Shown one piece after another: positions 1-5,651 of a stretch of DNA of 7,145 bases. This DNA is from Planctomycetota bacterium (GTDB taxonomy: Bacteria > Planctomycetota > Planctomycetia > Pirellulales > Thermoguttaceae), in NCBI GenBank assembly GCA_023397045.1, contig JAEWUR010000159.1, positions 1 to 7,145 on the forward strand, in the 5' to 3' direction. A model generated the notes under the pieces. The model saw only the letters and a list, made by a program, of their open reading frames with translations, was not told where the DNA came from and ran no database searches. The stretch's first letter is position 1. Each line of letters starts with the position of its first letter. A program made the translations under genes and the position numbers.

Positions 1-392
1 CCGACGTCGGTCGTGGCGACTTCCCGGTCCCAGTCGTACGAGAAACCGAGCATCTTCAACTGCCGCCGGAAATTGCCGATGTTCTTCTCGGTTGTCGCCC
101 GAGGGTGCGTGCCGGTTTTCTTGGCGTGCTGCTCGGCGGGCAGGCCGAAAGCGTCCCAGCCCATCGGGTGCATCACGGTGACGCCCTTCATCCGATTGAA
201 CCGGCAAACGATGTCCGTCGCCGTGTATCCCTCGGGATGCCCGACGTGCAGGCCGTCGCCGCTCGGATACGGAAACATATCCAGAACGTACAGCTTGCGT
301 TCTTTGGGCAATCTGGGGCACGCAAAAGTGCGGTGTTCTGCCCAATACTGCTGCCATTTCGGCTCGAGGACGGCGGGATTATAGCGGGGCAT
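1..392 (-). CDS. leuS: Leucyl-tRNA synthetase, N-terminal part (runs off the left edge)
   Basis: This class I aminoacyl-tRNA synthetase charges tRNA-Leu with leucine in the cytoplasm. Reading the minus strand from the ATG at 392-390 gives 130 codons before the window edge, about the first 15% of a normal LeuRS. The protein begins [17 protein letters not shown]. It carries the class I HIGH signature as HVGH (residues 49-52) inside the typical context [18 protein letters not shown], then the conserved [13 protein letters not shown] block (78-90) and [14 protein letters not shown] (111-124). These blocks are diagnostic for LeuRS rather than IleRS or ValRS. No convincing Shine-Dalgarno sequence precedes the ATG, but the usual Pxx(Y/W) opening of the family follows it directly. 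The gene is probably transcribed from a promoter at 456-484. The KMSKS motif and editing domain are outside the window. Confidence 0.96.
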   Translation of the reverse strand, partial: MPRYNPAVLEPKWQQYWAEHRTFACPRLPKERKLYVLDMFPYPSGDGLHVGHPEGYTATDIVCRFNRMKGVTVMHPMGWDAFGLPAEQHAKKTGTHPRATTEKNIGNFRRQLKMLGFSYDWDREVATTDV

Positions 393-455
393 GTTTTTCA
401 GACCGGGGGTTCGGACTAGGACTTGAGCGCTCGACAAGCCAACGCAAAAGGCTTG

Positions 456-484
456 ATTTTATCGACTTCCGGCCGGCAGGGCAA
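456..484 (-). promoter_or_regulatory. Putative sigma70-like promoter of leuS
   Basis: On the minus strand, a TTGCCC (-35, 4/6 match) is followed after 17 bp by TAAAAT (-10, 5/6 match). Transcription would start near 449, giving a leader of about 57 nt before the leuS ATG at 392. The leader contains the 8-bp palindrome GAGCGCTC (425-432). The -35 match is weak, so the call rests mainly on the -10 box and spacing. Confidence 0.42.
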
Positions 485-605
485 ACGGAGAAAGCGGGCG
501 TCCGCCGTTGGAACCGATCCTTCGGTTTTCCACTCCGACGGTGTGGGTTCCTCGTGTGATCTTGACCTTCGATGGATCAAGGCCGATGCCGACACGCCAC
601 CCAAC

Positions 606-648
606 AAAAAGAGCCAATGGATGCCGCAAAAAACATCCATTGGCTCTT
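606..648 (-). terminator. Rho-independent terminator downstream of tRNA-Lys
   Basis: A perfect 15-bp stem pairs 634-648 with 609-623 around a 10-nt loop (624-633). On the minus strand the 3' arm runs into a T tract (complement of 606-610). It begins seven bases beyond the tRNA 3' end, so it probably terminates the tRNA transcript and insulates leuS, which lies on the same strand. The stem is unusually long and perfect for an intrinsic terminator, while the T tract is short. Confidence 0.8.
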
Positions 649-654
649 GGAAAG

Positions 655-727
655 TGAGGCCGGCGGGACTCGAACCCGCGACCAACGGATTAAAAGTCCG
701 TTGCTCTACCGACTGAGCTACAGCCCC
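655..727 (-). tRNA. tRNA-Lys (anticodon UUU)
   Basis: On the minus strand a 73-nt cloverleaf folds fully. The acceptor GGGGCTG pairs with CGGCCTC (two G-U pairs, A discriminator). The D arm begins GCTC and closes with GAGC. The anticodon stem ACGGA/TCCGT holds the loop CTTTTAA with anticodon TTT at positions 34-36. The T arm GCGGG/CCCGC holds TTCGAGT. The 3' CCA is not encoded, so CCA-adding enzyme must supply it. A terminator follows directly, so it is probably a monocistronic transcript. Confidence 0.97.
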
Positions 728-746
728 CGATCGTCACAAAATGCTA

Positions 747-774
747 TTTCTATTCGATTTACGGAAATCGTCGA
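747..774 (-). promoter_or_regulatory. Weak candidate promoter of tRNA-Lys
   Basis: On the minus strand TCGACG (-35, 4/6) lies 16 bp from TAGAAA (-10, 4/6), with a predicted start about 12 nt before the tRNA 5' end. A small dyad (cgattt/aaatcg, 755-770) lies in the spacer. Both boxes are weak, so the position is only a best guess for a promoter that must be close by. Confidence 0.28.
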
Positions 775-1013
775 CTTCGTGCCGTTGCGGTGGTCTCGTC
801 CGATGTGCGGCAAGACGCGGCACCTGCCTGGAACGGGAGATTTCCATCATCGACCGAACCTCTGGTATTCTCGCAGGGATTCTCGGCCCTGTCTAGGTCC
901 TCCCCTTGCATTTCAAACGCCCATCGGCGTGGCGGGCGATTTCTCGCCTCTCGGATGGTCGTCGGTCGATGCAGAGGATTTTGTTGTTGGCCTGCCCCAC
1001 ACGAACAAGGGAT
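775..1013. other. Intergenic stretch between divergent tRNA-Lys and membrane-protein promoters
   Basis: No gene is supported here. The reading frames that cross it, including a plus-strand frame continuous with the downstream membrane gene, run through the tRNA or lack ribosome sites. The only local structure seen is a 5-bp hairpin ggcga/tcgcc with loop tttc near 933-946. No repeat or RNA gene is recognisable. Confidence 0.5.
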
Positions 1014-1042
1014 TTGACGGTCCGAGATGGGGCTGCTATTAT
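1014..1042 (+). promoter_or_regulatory. Strong sigma70-like promoter of the membrane protein-lipoprotein operon
   Basis: TTGACG (1014-1019, 5/6 to consensus) and TATTAT (1037-1042, 5/6) are separated by exactly 17 bp. Transcription would start near 1049, leaving a leader of about 87 nt before the ATG at 1136. Position, spacing and box quality all fit. Confidence 0.68.
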
Positions 1043-1135
1043 GGCCAAACAAGGGATGTTGGCGTCCTGGGAGGCCGAGCAGAACGGTTCCCACTTTTCT
1101 TCGGTTGCCGACGGTTTTCTGATGAGGAGCGGTGC

Positions 1136-1990
1136 ATGCAAAAAGACGGTGGCGAGTTGCGCGGCGCCGTTGACGATCGTCCCGTTCCGAATTTCGTCGA
1201 CCATTACATTCGGAAAGCCGAGCAGAAACTTGCCAGCGCGGCCGACGAACCGCCGCCGCCGCCGCGATGGCCGATGTTTACCGGCGTCTTCACGTTCCCT
1301 TGGCGTCTGAGCGTGCTGAGCGCGTGGGTGTTCATTTCGATCGGGCTGATGGTGACAGGCTGGCTCGTCATGTTCTGGGTCGGCCCGGGCTTGGTACTCG
1401 GGGCACTCAGCGCTCGCCTGTTCGGTCCGCCGGCTTGCGCGGCGGCGTTGCTGACGTTCGGATATGCGGTTACGTGTTGTTTGACGATTATCGAACACAC
1501 CTCGAACGGTTGGGACACGGTCGACGTTGCGCCGCCGTTGGACTGGAAGGAGTGGACGTTCAATTTCGGCCGTATCGCCGTGTTGTTGTTTGAAGCGGCA
1601 CTGGTCGGCGCGTTGTTTCGATGGCTTTGGGCGACCGATTCTTGGACGCCGGTTGCGGTCGGTACTTTCGTGGCTTTCCCGTTGGTGTTGCTCGGCGCGA
1701 TGGCCGACGGCGAGGCCTGGGCGCCGGTCGATATCAAGCCGGTTCTTTGGAGCCTGCGGCCGTTATGGTGGGCGTGGGCCCTTTTTTATGTCGAAACCGG
1801 CGCGATCATCTGGGTGTGGAGCGAAGTGACGGTGACGGGCTTACACGAGGAGCCGTGGCCGACGCCGCTCTATTCGGCTCCGATTCTGGCCGCCGTGATT
1901 CTGATTTACGCCCGGCTTCTCGGTCGATTGGCCGGCTGCATTGTGCGAGAAAGTGCGAAACCCAAATATCAAGGAGATGACGATGAGTAG
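1136..1990 (+). CDS. Polytopic inner-membrane protein of unknown function
   Basis: I do not recognise a named family. The 284-residue product has a hydrophilic N-terminus (1-45) ending in a run of five prolines (39-43). About six hydrophobic helices follow, at roughly 58-80, 88-118 (possibly two), 145-165, 172-192, 205-228 and 246-268, with a short acidic tail (DDDE). It is rich in Trp, notably LWSLRPLWWAWALF (204-217). The ATG at 1136 is chosen because GAGGAG lies six bases upstream. The open frame extends much further upstream but passes through the tRNA-Lys locus, so that extension is spurious. The gene overlaps the next gene, a lipoprotein, by 8 nt (ATGAGTAG), which implies translational coupling and perhaps a shared envelope role. 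Function is not inferable from motifs. Confidence 0.85.
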   Translation: MQKDGGELRGAVDDRPVPNFVDHYIRKAEQKLASAADEPPPPPRWPMFTGVFTFPWRLSVLSAWVFISIGLMVTGWLVMFWVGPGLVLGALSARLFGPPACAAALLTFGYAVTCCLTIIEHTSNGWDTVDVAPPLDWKEWTFNFGRIAVLLFEAALVGALFRWLWATDSWTPVAVGTFVAFPLVLLGAMADGEAWAPVDIKPVLWSLRPLWWAWALFYVETGAIIWVWSEVTVTGLHEEPWPTPLYSAPILAAVILIYARLLGRLAGCIVRESAKPKYQGDDDE

Positions 1991-2582
1991 TCTGTGGCTG
2001 CAAAAGAGTCTTTCCGTTCTGTCGGTCCTGTTGGTCGTCGCGAGTGGTTGCGGCCAGAAGGCGGTGGTTCCCAGTTCCTATGAGCCCTACAACTGCAAGG
2101 ATGGCAATTTCAAGATCGAATATCCGGCCGGTTGGAAGGCCGAGTCATTCGGCAAAGGCAGCTACGCATCGGCGAAGTTCACCTCGGGCAATGCCGTTAT
2201 CGCGGTCGACACCAGTTTGGCCAGCGGGTTGATGGGCGGTTTGGCCAACGGCGGAATGGTCAAAATGGTCGATCCCAACGCGCCGGCCGAGATACCGCCG
2301 GTCGTTGCGGTGCATCAGATGGAGAAGGAGACGTTCGAGACCGACGAGGGCGCCAAGGAAAGCGAGCCGGTCATGGTGCAGACCGGCCTTGGCGACGCGC
2401 AGAAGGCCGAGTTCAAAGGCGCCGGCGCGTTCGGCGGCGAAACGCGAGGATATCGCGTTACCGCGCTGAGCCGCGACTATCGCATTCGCGTCATCTGCAA
2501 GTGCCCGGCCGCCGAATGGGACGCCATGCGACCGGCCTTCGACAAGGTTGTCTTGACCCTCGGCGCCGGCCGCGTGGAGTGA
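1983..2582 (+). CDS. Lipoprotein with a possible PsbP/DcrB-like domain
   Basis: The 199-residue product starts with a type II signal peptide: basic K8, hydrophobic 10-20, and a lipobox ASGC with the lipidated Cys at position 23, so it is probably membrane-anchored on the periplasmic side. The mature part starts with the pattern FKIEYPAGW (43-51) and ends with FDKVVLTL (186-193). This layout is typical of PsbP/LpqN/DcrB-like folds, which often bind or present small ligands, but this is a fold impression rather than a firm family call. Residues 80-110 are Gly-, Met- and Pro-rich. Cysteines at 38, 172 and 174 (CKC) could form disulfides. The ATG at 1983 is preferred over the one at 1977 because AAGGAG (1971-1976) sits six bases before it and directly abuts the other. 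It is the second gene of an operon, overlapping the upstream membrane protein by 8 nt. Confidence 0.82.
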   Translation: MSSLWLQKSLSVLSVLLVVASGCGQKAVVPSSYEPYNCKDGNFKIEYPAGWKAESFGKGSYASAKFTSGNAVIAVDTSLASGLMGGLANGGMVKMVDPNAPAEIPPVVAVHQMEKETFETDEGAKESEPVMVQTGLGDAQKAEFKGAGAFGGETRGYRVTALSRDYRIRVICKCPAAEWDAMRPAFDKVVLTLGAGRVE

Positions 2583-2596
2583 GCGGCAGGTGTGCT

Positions 2597-2740
2597 CTAG
2601 TGCTTTGTCAGCCGTGCCGTGATGGGTGTCATGCCCACGCTTGTCGTGGGCATGTGGCGAGTTTTCGGCAAATTATCATGCCCACGACAAGCGTGGGCAT
2701 GGCGCCCGAACTCATCAACCCATGATTGACAGACCACTAG
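2597..2740. repeat. Small element with terminal inverted repeats (element A), between convergent genes
   Basis: The ends are imperfect inverted repeats. The left end ctagtgctttgtca (2597-2610) matches the reverse complement of 2727-2740 (ctagtggtctgtca) at 12 of 14 positions. The right end also matches the termini of the elements at 5529-5651 and 7093 onward. The core holds two 25-bp palindromic units. It starts 14 nt after the lipoprotein stop, and its right end contains the TAG of the facing gene. There is no coding capacity, so a miniature non-autonomous element or REP-like unit is the likely nature. Confidence 0.65.
2630..2701. repeat. Two head-to-head palindromic 25-bp units inside element A
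   Basis: Units 2630-2654 and 2677-2701 each form a 10-bp hairpin, catgcccacg/cgtgggcatg, with 5-nt loops cttgt and acaag. The second unit is the exact reverse complement of the first, so the two can also pair with each other across a 22-nt spacer. The structure could end transcription from both sides, although neither hairpin is followed by a T tract. Confidence 0.8.
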
Positions 2741-4494
2741 TTCTTTGCACCGTCAACTTGAATCACGCTGTCGTTCTTGTCGACGATGGCGAAGGGATCG
2801 GCCTTCATCGAGACGTGTACGTGATATTCTTTTGCAGGGTCCGAAGGCACTCGCCACGAGTACCGGCAGGTGAAGCCTCAGCCATATTCGAAGCTGCCCT
2901 GTTGGACAACTTCGCCTTTCGGATCGGTGATGGTGAACTCGGGCTTGCCGGGGCGTCCGCCGCGAACCGTCATATCGGAGCACGTTTCGCCGGCCGAGCC
3001 GACCAGTGACATCTCAAGTTGCAACTCCGCGGGATTACCCCAATTCTGCGACGTGACCAACGGCGTGTAGGGCGGGCCGAACGGCATCTCGACCGTTTCG
3101 CCCTTGACGACCTTGACCGGTTTGTAATCTTTCGGTCCTCGGGCTGTAACGACGGACCATTCCGAAGTGGAGCCTGCCACGGGCGTGGATTTCACAAACG
3201 CCTTGATCGCATCCTCGAGCAGCTTGACCGCCGATTTCCCCTCCTCGGCTTTCTTTTCCTCTTCCTTGGGCGGTTCGGTGCTTTCGTTCAGGCGGATTGT
3301 GTAGGAAAGCAATCTCCACTCGCCCTCGGGCACGGGGACCGGCGTGTTTTTGTCGCCGCTGATCTTCAGTGCGATGTCGCCGTCGTAGATCAGCGCGCGG
3401 AAGCCATCGTTCGAGTTCGTTACGTTGCCCAGGGCCGCGGACGACGGTTCGAGCGTGAGCTTATCGCCAGCCGGCGTGATCGTCATATCGTAGAACCGCC
3501 CGGCGAGGTTGATCAACTTTGAGACGTCGTATCGGTAGCTGCTTGTGGTGACGTCGTAGGGCGAATCGTAGTTTTCATTCTTGTCGCTCGGATCGATCAG
3601 GATCATGTCGCCGTGCTGCGGATAGATTTCCTCTCGGCCCGGCGCGCGGGTTATTGTGATGACCTTCAGCGAATCGTCGAACCGGCCGTTGCTGTTGAAG
3701 TCGACGAGCACGGCCCGCCGTTTCTGGCCGTCGAGCGTGATTTCGCCATCGCGGTAGGCCCCGGCATTAATCTGAATTTGCGTATAATTGAAGTCGGCGG
3801 ACGCGTGGCAGTTTCCCGAAACGAAAAACGACGACTCGACGGACGTCCCATCGGCGTCGATCGTCACGTCGAGACGCGGAAACGAGATCCTTGCATAGGC
3901 TTGTCCACCGCCATACGAGCCGGTCTGCACGTCGCCGGAGAGGGCTTCGTCGTCGGTCAGATCGCCGTTATGGTTGCGATCGAAGTAGAGCCGATCGTAG
4001 GCGTTGATCTTCGGCGCCGACAGGCCGTCAGCCAATTTCTGTTTCAGCTTTGCGATGGCCGAATCGCCTTCCGCCGCTTTCTTGCCTTCGTCGGTTTCGG
4101 CTTTCTCGTCCTTTTCTGCCTCGGACGCCGGCGCGGCCGAGATGTCGAGCGCGAAGGCGAATTCCTGCGTACCCAGCTTGGCTACGCCCTTGAACGGGGA
4201 TTTGGTTTTGTACTCGGGCTCTTTCTTCACGAGCTTTTTGAACGATTCCTCGGACAGTTCGTTGCCCATGAGGCGCGTGCCGCCCTTGCCGTCGGGCATC
4301 ATCTGGAGGAAGAAGTGTTGCGGAGAGGTCGCGCGAAGGATGTAGTCCATCCGATTGGAAAATCCCCGGGATTGATCGCGAGCGTCCAACTGCTTGAGAT
4401 CGAGCGACCAGGTCTCGCCTTGCGCGATGGCGGCAACGGCCCAAAGGATCGTCGCGGTGAGTAGTGGGAAAACGCGTAGCCCGTGCGAACGCAT
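2737..4494 (-). CDS. Candidate secreted selenoprotein of unknown family (TGA at 2880-2878 read as Sec)
   Basis: The start ATG at 4494 follows AAGGAG by seven bases and opens a signal peptide (hydrophobic 8-23, cleavage probably after AIA at 22-24). An upstream in-frame ATG would bypass this ribosome site. The mature protein is extracytoplasmic, with two EF-hand-like loops: DRNHNGDLTDDE (172-183), a full 12-residue match, and DFNSNGRFDD (265-274), a looser one. Charged Lys/Glu linkers occur at 125-145 and 405-420. Conventional translation stops at TGA after 538 residues (end SFEYG), with the stop at 2878. The same frame continues GFTCRYSWRVPSD and so on for 46 codons to TAG (2739-2737), giving 585 residues with Sec at 539 and Cys543 four residues later. 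Other cysteines are C229 and C505. A SECIS-like hairpin follows the TGA. I do not recognise the family. A decayed Cys, Trp or Arg codon or an assembly error are the alternatives. The gene itself is certain; Sec recoding is probable. Confidence 0.68.
2846..2864 (-). promoter_or_regulatory. Candidate bacterial SECIS hairpin after the in-frame UGA
   Basis: On the minus strand GGTACTCG (2864-2857) pairs with CGAGTGCC (2853-2846) through eight base pairs, one of them G-U. The apical loop is UGG, or GUGGC if the closing pair opens. The loop begins 21 nt after the UGA. Known bacterial SECIS elements have a short stem, a small apical loop with a G in its first positions, and sit about 16-37 nt after the UGA inside the coding sequence, so this fits. 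No clear bulged U is seen. SelB binding is inferred only. Confidence 0.55.
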
Positions 4495-4548
4495 TAGCAC
4501 GCTCCTTATGCGACCACTTTGCGAAGAACGTTCCACCAAACAGGGTGG

Positions 4549-4576
4549 ATTGTACCTGGTTCTGCGAAAAAGTCAA
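4549..4576 (-). promoter_or_regulatory. Strong sigma70-like promoter of the candidate selenoprotein gene
   Basis: On the minus strand TTGACT (4576-4571, 5/6) and TACAAT (4554-4549, 5/6) are separated by 16 bp. Transcription would start near 4542, giving a leader of about 48 nt that includes the AAGGAG ribosome site at 4507-4502. A small 5-bp dyad ccacc/ggtgg (4533-4548) lies at the expected start point and could be an operator or early hairpin. Confidence 0.68.
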
Positions 4577-4658
4577 TCAAAGCTATCCGTCCCCCCCACC
4601 ATGCTTGCCGGGTTGCACGTCGGCGGGTCAACTTCCCCCGGAAAATCGGACTCCCCGG

Positions 4659-4687
4659 TTGCTATTCGACGCCAATCAAGGGATATT
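4659..4687 (+). promoter_or_regulatory. Weak candidate promoter of the DUF1080 gene
   Basis: TTGCTA (4659-4664, 4/6) lies 17 bp upstream of GATATT (4682-4687, 4/6). Transcription from here would start near 4694 and yield a leader of about 140 nt containing the nested inverted repeats at 4712-4786. Box matches are modest, and no better pair was seen between this point and the start codon. Confidence 0.27.
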
Positions 4688-4711
4688 GAATGGAGCTTGC
4701 GTAGTTGGTCC

Positions 4712-4786
4712 CGAAGAGAAGTGGGGGCGCCCCCCTTGCCTCCGAACGCATTCCCCGGGAATGTCACCCCAATCGACTTCTCTTCG
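4712..4786. repeat. Nested inverted repeats in the leader of the DUF1080 gene
   Basis: A perfect 11-bp inverted repeat, cgaagagaagt (4712-4722) and acttctcttcg (4776-4786), encloses two further palindromes: gggggcgccccc (4723-4734) and cattccc-c-gggaatg (4749-4763). In RNA this could form a closed multi-branch structure ending 35 nt before the GGGAG ribosome site. No known riboswitch consensus is recognised. It could instead be DNA-level operator sites or a remnant repeat. Confidence 0.6.
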
Positions 4787-4833
4787 ATATCATCATCCTT
4801 TCCGGCCACGAAAACTTACTGGGAGATTGCACG

Positions 4834-5532
4834 ATGAAAGCGGCGTTGACGTTGATTTCCTTTGCGGCGGTTGGGCTGGTCCTGGGCGCTTCGGTTCGTG
4901 CCGAAGACAAAGTGCCGCCGCCGGGTTTCGTTGCATTGTTCAATGGCAAGGACCTGTCGGGCTGGAAAGGGCTGCTGAAGCCGCCGTTGGATAGCCCCGC
5001 CAACCGCGCGAAGGCCACGCCCGAGGAATTGGCCGAGGCCCAAAAAGAAGCCGATCAGGTGATGCGGGACGGCTGGCACGTCGAGGACGGAACGTTGGTT
5101 TTCAACGGCAATGGCCGAAGCCTTTGCACGGCCAAAGACTATGGCGATTTCGAGATGTACGTCGATTGGAAGATCGGTCCCGACGGCGATAGCGGCGTCT
5201 ACCTGCGCGGCGCGCCGCAAGTGCAAATTTGGGACCCGAACCACTGGAAGATCGGTTCCGGCGGCCTCTACAACAACGAGAAGAATCCGAAAGACGCCAC
5301 GAAGATCGCCGACAAGCCCATCGGCGAGTGGAACACGTTCTACATCAAAATGGTCGGCAACCAAGTGACGGTCAAACTCAACGGCGAGACGGTCGTCGAC
5401 AATGTCACGATGGAAAACTATTGGGAACGCGACAAGCCGATCTATCCGACCGGCCAGATCGAGCTGCAGAACCACGGGAACACGATCTGGTTCAAAAACG
5501 TCTATCTCCGCGAGATTCCGCGGGAACCCTAG
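4834..5532 (+). CDS. Secreted DUF1080 / 3-keto-disaccharide hydrolase family protein
   Basis: The 232-residue protein has a type I signal peptide (K2, hydrophobic 5-18, cleavage probably after VRA at 21-23). It is almost entirely one DUF1080 (PF06439) domain, a concanavalin-like beta-sandwich abundant in planctomycetes. Family hallmarks visible are GFVALFNGKDLSGWKG (31-46), the strand block around DFEMYVDWKIGPDGDSGVYLRG (105-126), PQVQIWD (128-134), GGLYN (143-147) and the C-terminal GEWNTFYIKMVGNQVTVKLNG (164-184). Some members hydrolyse 3-keto-glucosides; others have no known activity, so the substrate is not inferred. An Ala/Glu-rich insert (55-76) is helical. The ATG at 4834 is chosen for GGGAG eight bases upstream and the signal peptide directly after it. 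The TAG stop lies inside the terminal repeat of the downstream element. Confidence 0.93.
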   Translation: MKAALTLISFAAVGLVLGASVRAEDKVPPPGFVALFNGKDLSGWKGLLKPPLDSPANRAKATPEELAEAQKEADQVMRDGWHVEDGTLVFNGNGRSLCTAKDYGDFEMYVDWKIGPDGDSGVYLRGAPQVQIWDPNHWKIGSGGLYNNEKNPKDATKIADKPIGEWNTFYIKMVGNQVTVKLNGETVVDNVTMENYWERDKPIYPTGQIELQNHGNTIWFKNVYLREIPREP

Positions 5533-5651
5533 TGGTCTGTCCAATTCTGTTAACGAGTTGACAGGTCATCGTAACCCGAAGCGTAAGCGAGGCTGCCCCT
5601 CGCTTTGCAATGTTCGGTCCATTCGTACACTCGAATTGGACGGACCACCAG
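5529..5651. repeat. Small element with 19-bp terminal inverted repeats (element B)
   Basis: The left end CTAGTGGTCTGTCCAATTC (5529-5547) matches the reverse complement of the right end (5633-5651) at 17 of 19 positions. Inside, aagcgag/ctcgctt (5585-5591 and 5599-5605) forms a 7-bp hairpin with a 7-nt loop. Positions 5570-5591 recur at 7124-7145 with one difference. The element fills the whole gap between the convergent DUF1080 and phosphatase genes: the first gene's TAG is 5530-5532 and the second gene's TGA is 5654-5652. It has no coding capacity. A miniature non-autonomous element, perhaps acting as a bidirectional terminator, is likely. Confidence 0.75.

Noticed and set aside
416..685. 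Minus-strand 89-codon frame overlapping the tRNA and its terminator
   Set aside because: Its first residues are a translation of the tRNA T arm, and it has no ribosome site; a spurious frame.
572..1135. Long in-frame extension upstream of the membrane protein start
   Set aside because: It passes through the tRNA-Lys gene and the promoter at 1014-1042. GAGGAG before the ATG at 1136 marks the true start.
2580..2600. Lipoprotein TGA followed in frame by five codons and a TAG
   Set aside because: The extension is too short and has no hairpin or family support; a chance tandem stop, although the TAG again falls in the element end.
2597..2740. CRISPR array from repeated palindromic units
   Set aside because: There are only two units, in opposite orientation with one spacer, and no cas genes; a REP-like arrangement instead.
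2626..3009. Plus-strand 127-codon frame starting in the palindromic repeat
   Set aside because: Its start is repeat DNA and the rest is antisense to the secreted protein gene.
3613..4464. Long plus-strand open frame of 283 codons opposite the secreted protein gene
   Set aside because: It is antisense to a gene with signal peptide, ribosome site and promoter. Long antisense frames are expected at this GC content.
4573..4809. Minus-strand 78-codon frame in the divergent intergenic region
   Set aside because: It starts at GTG without a ribosome site, and its end overlaps the -35 box at 4571-4576; probably non-coding.
4816..5544. Minus-strand 242-codon frame opposite the DUF1080 gene
   Set aside because: The plus strand has a clear family match; the antisense frame has no recognisable domain.
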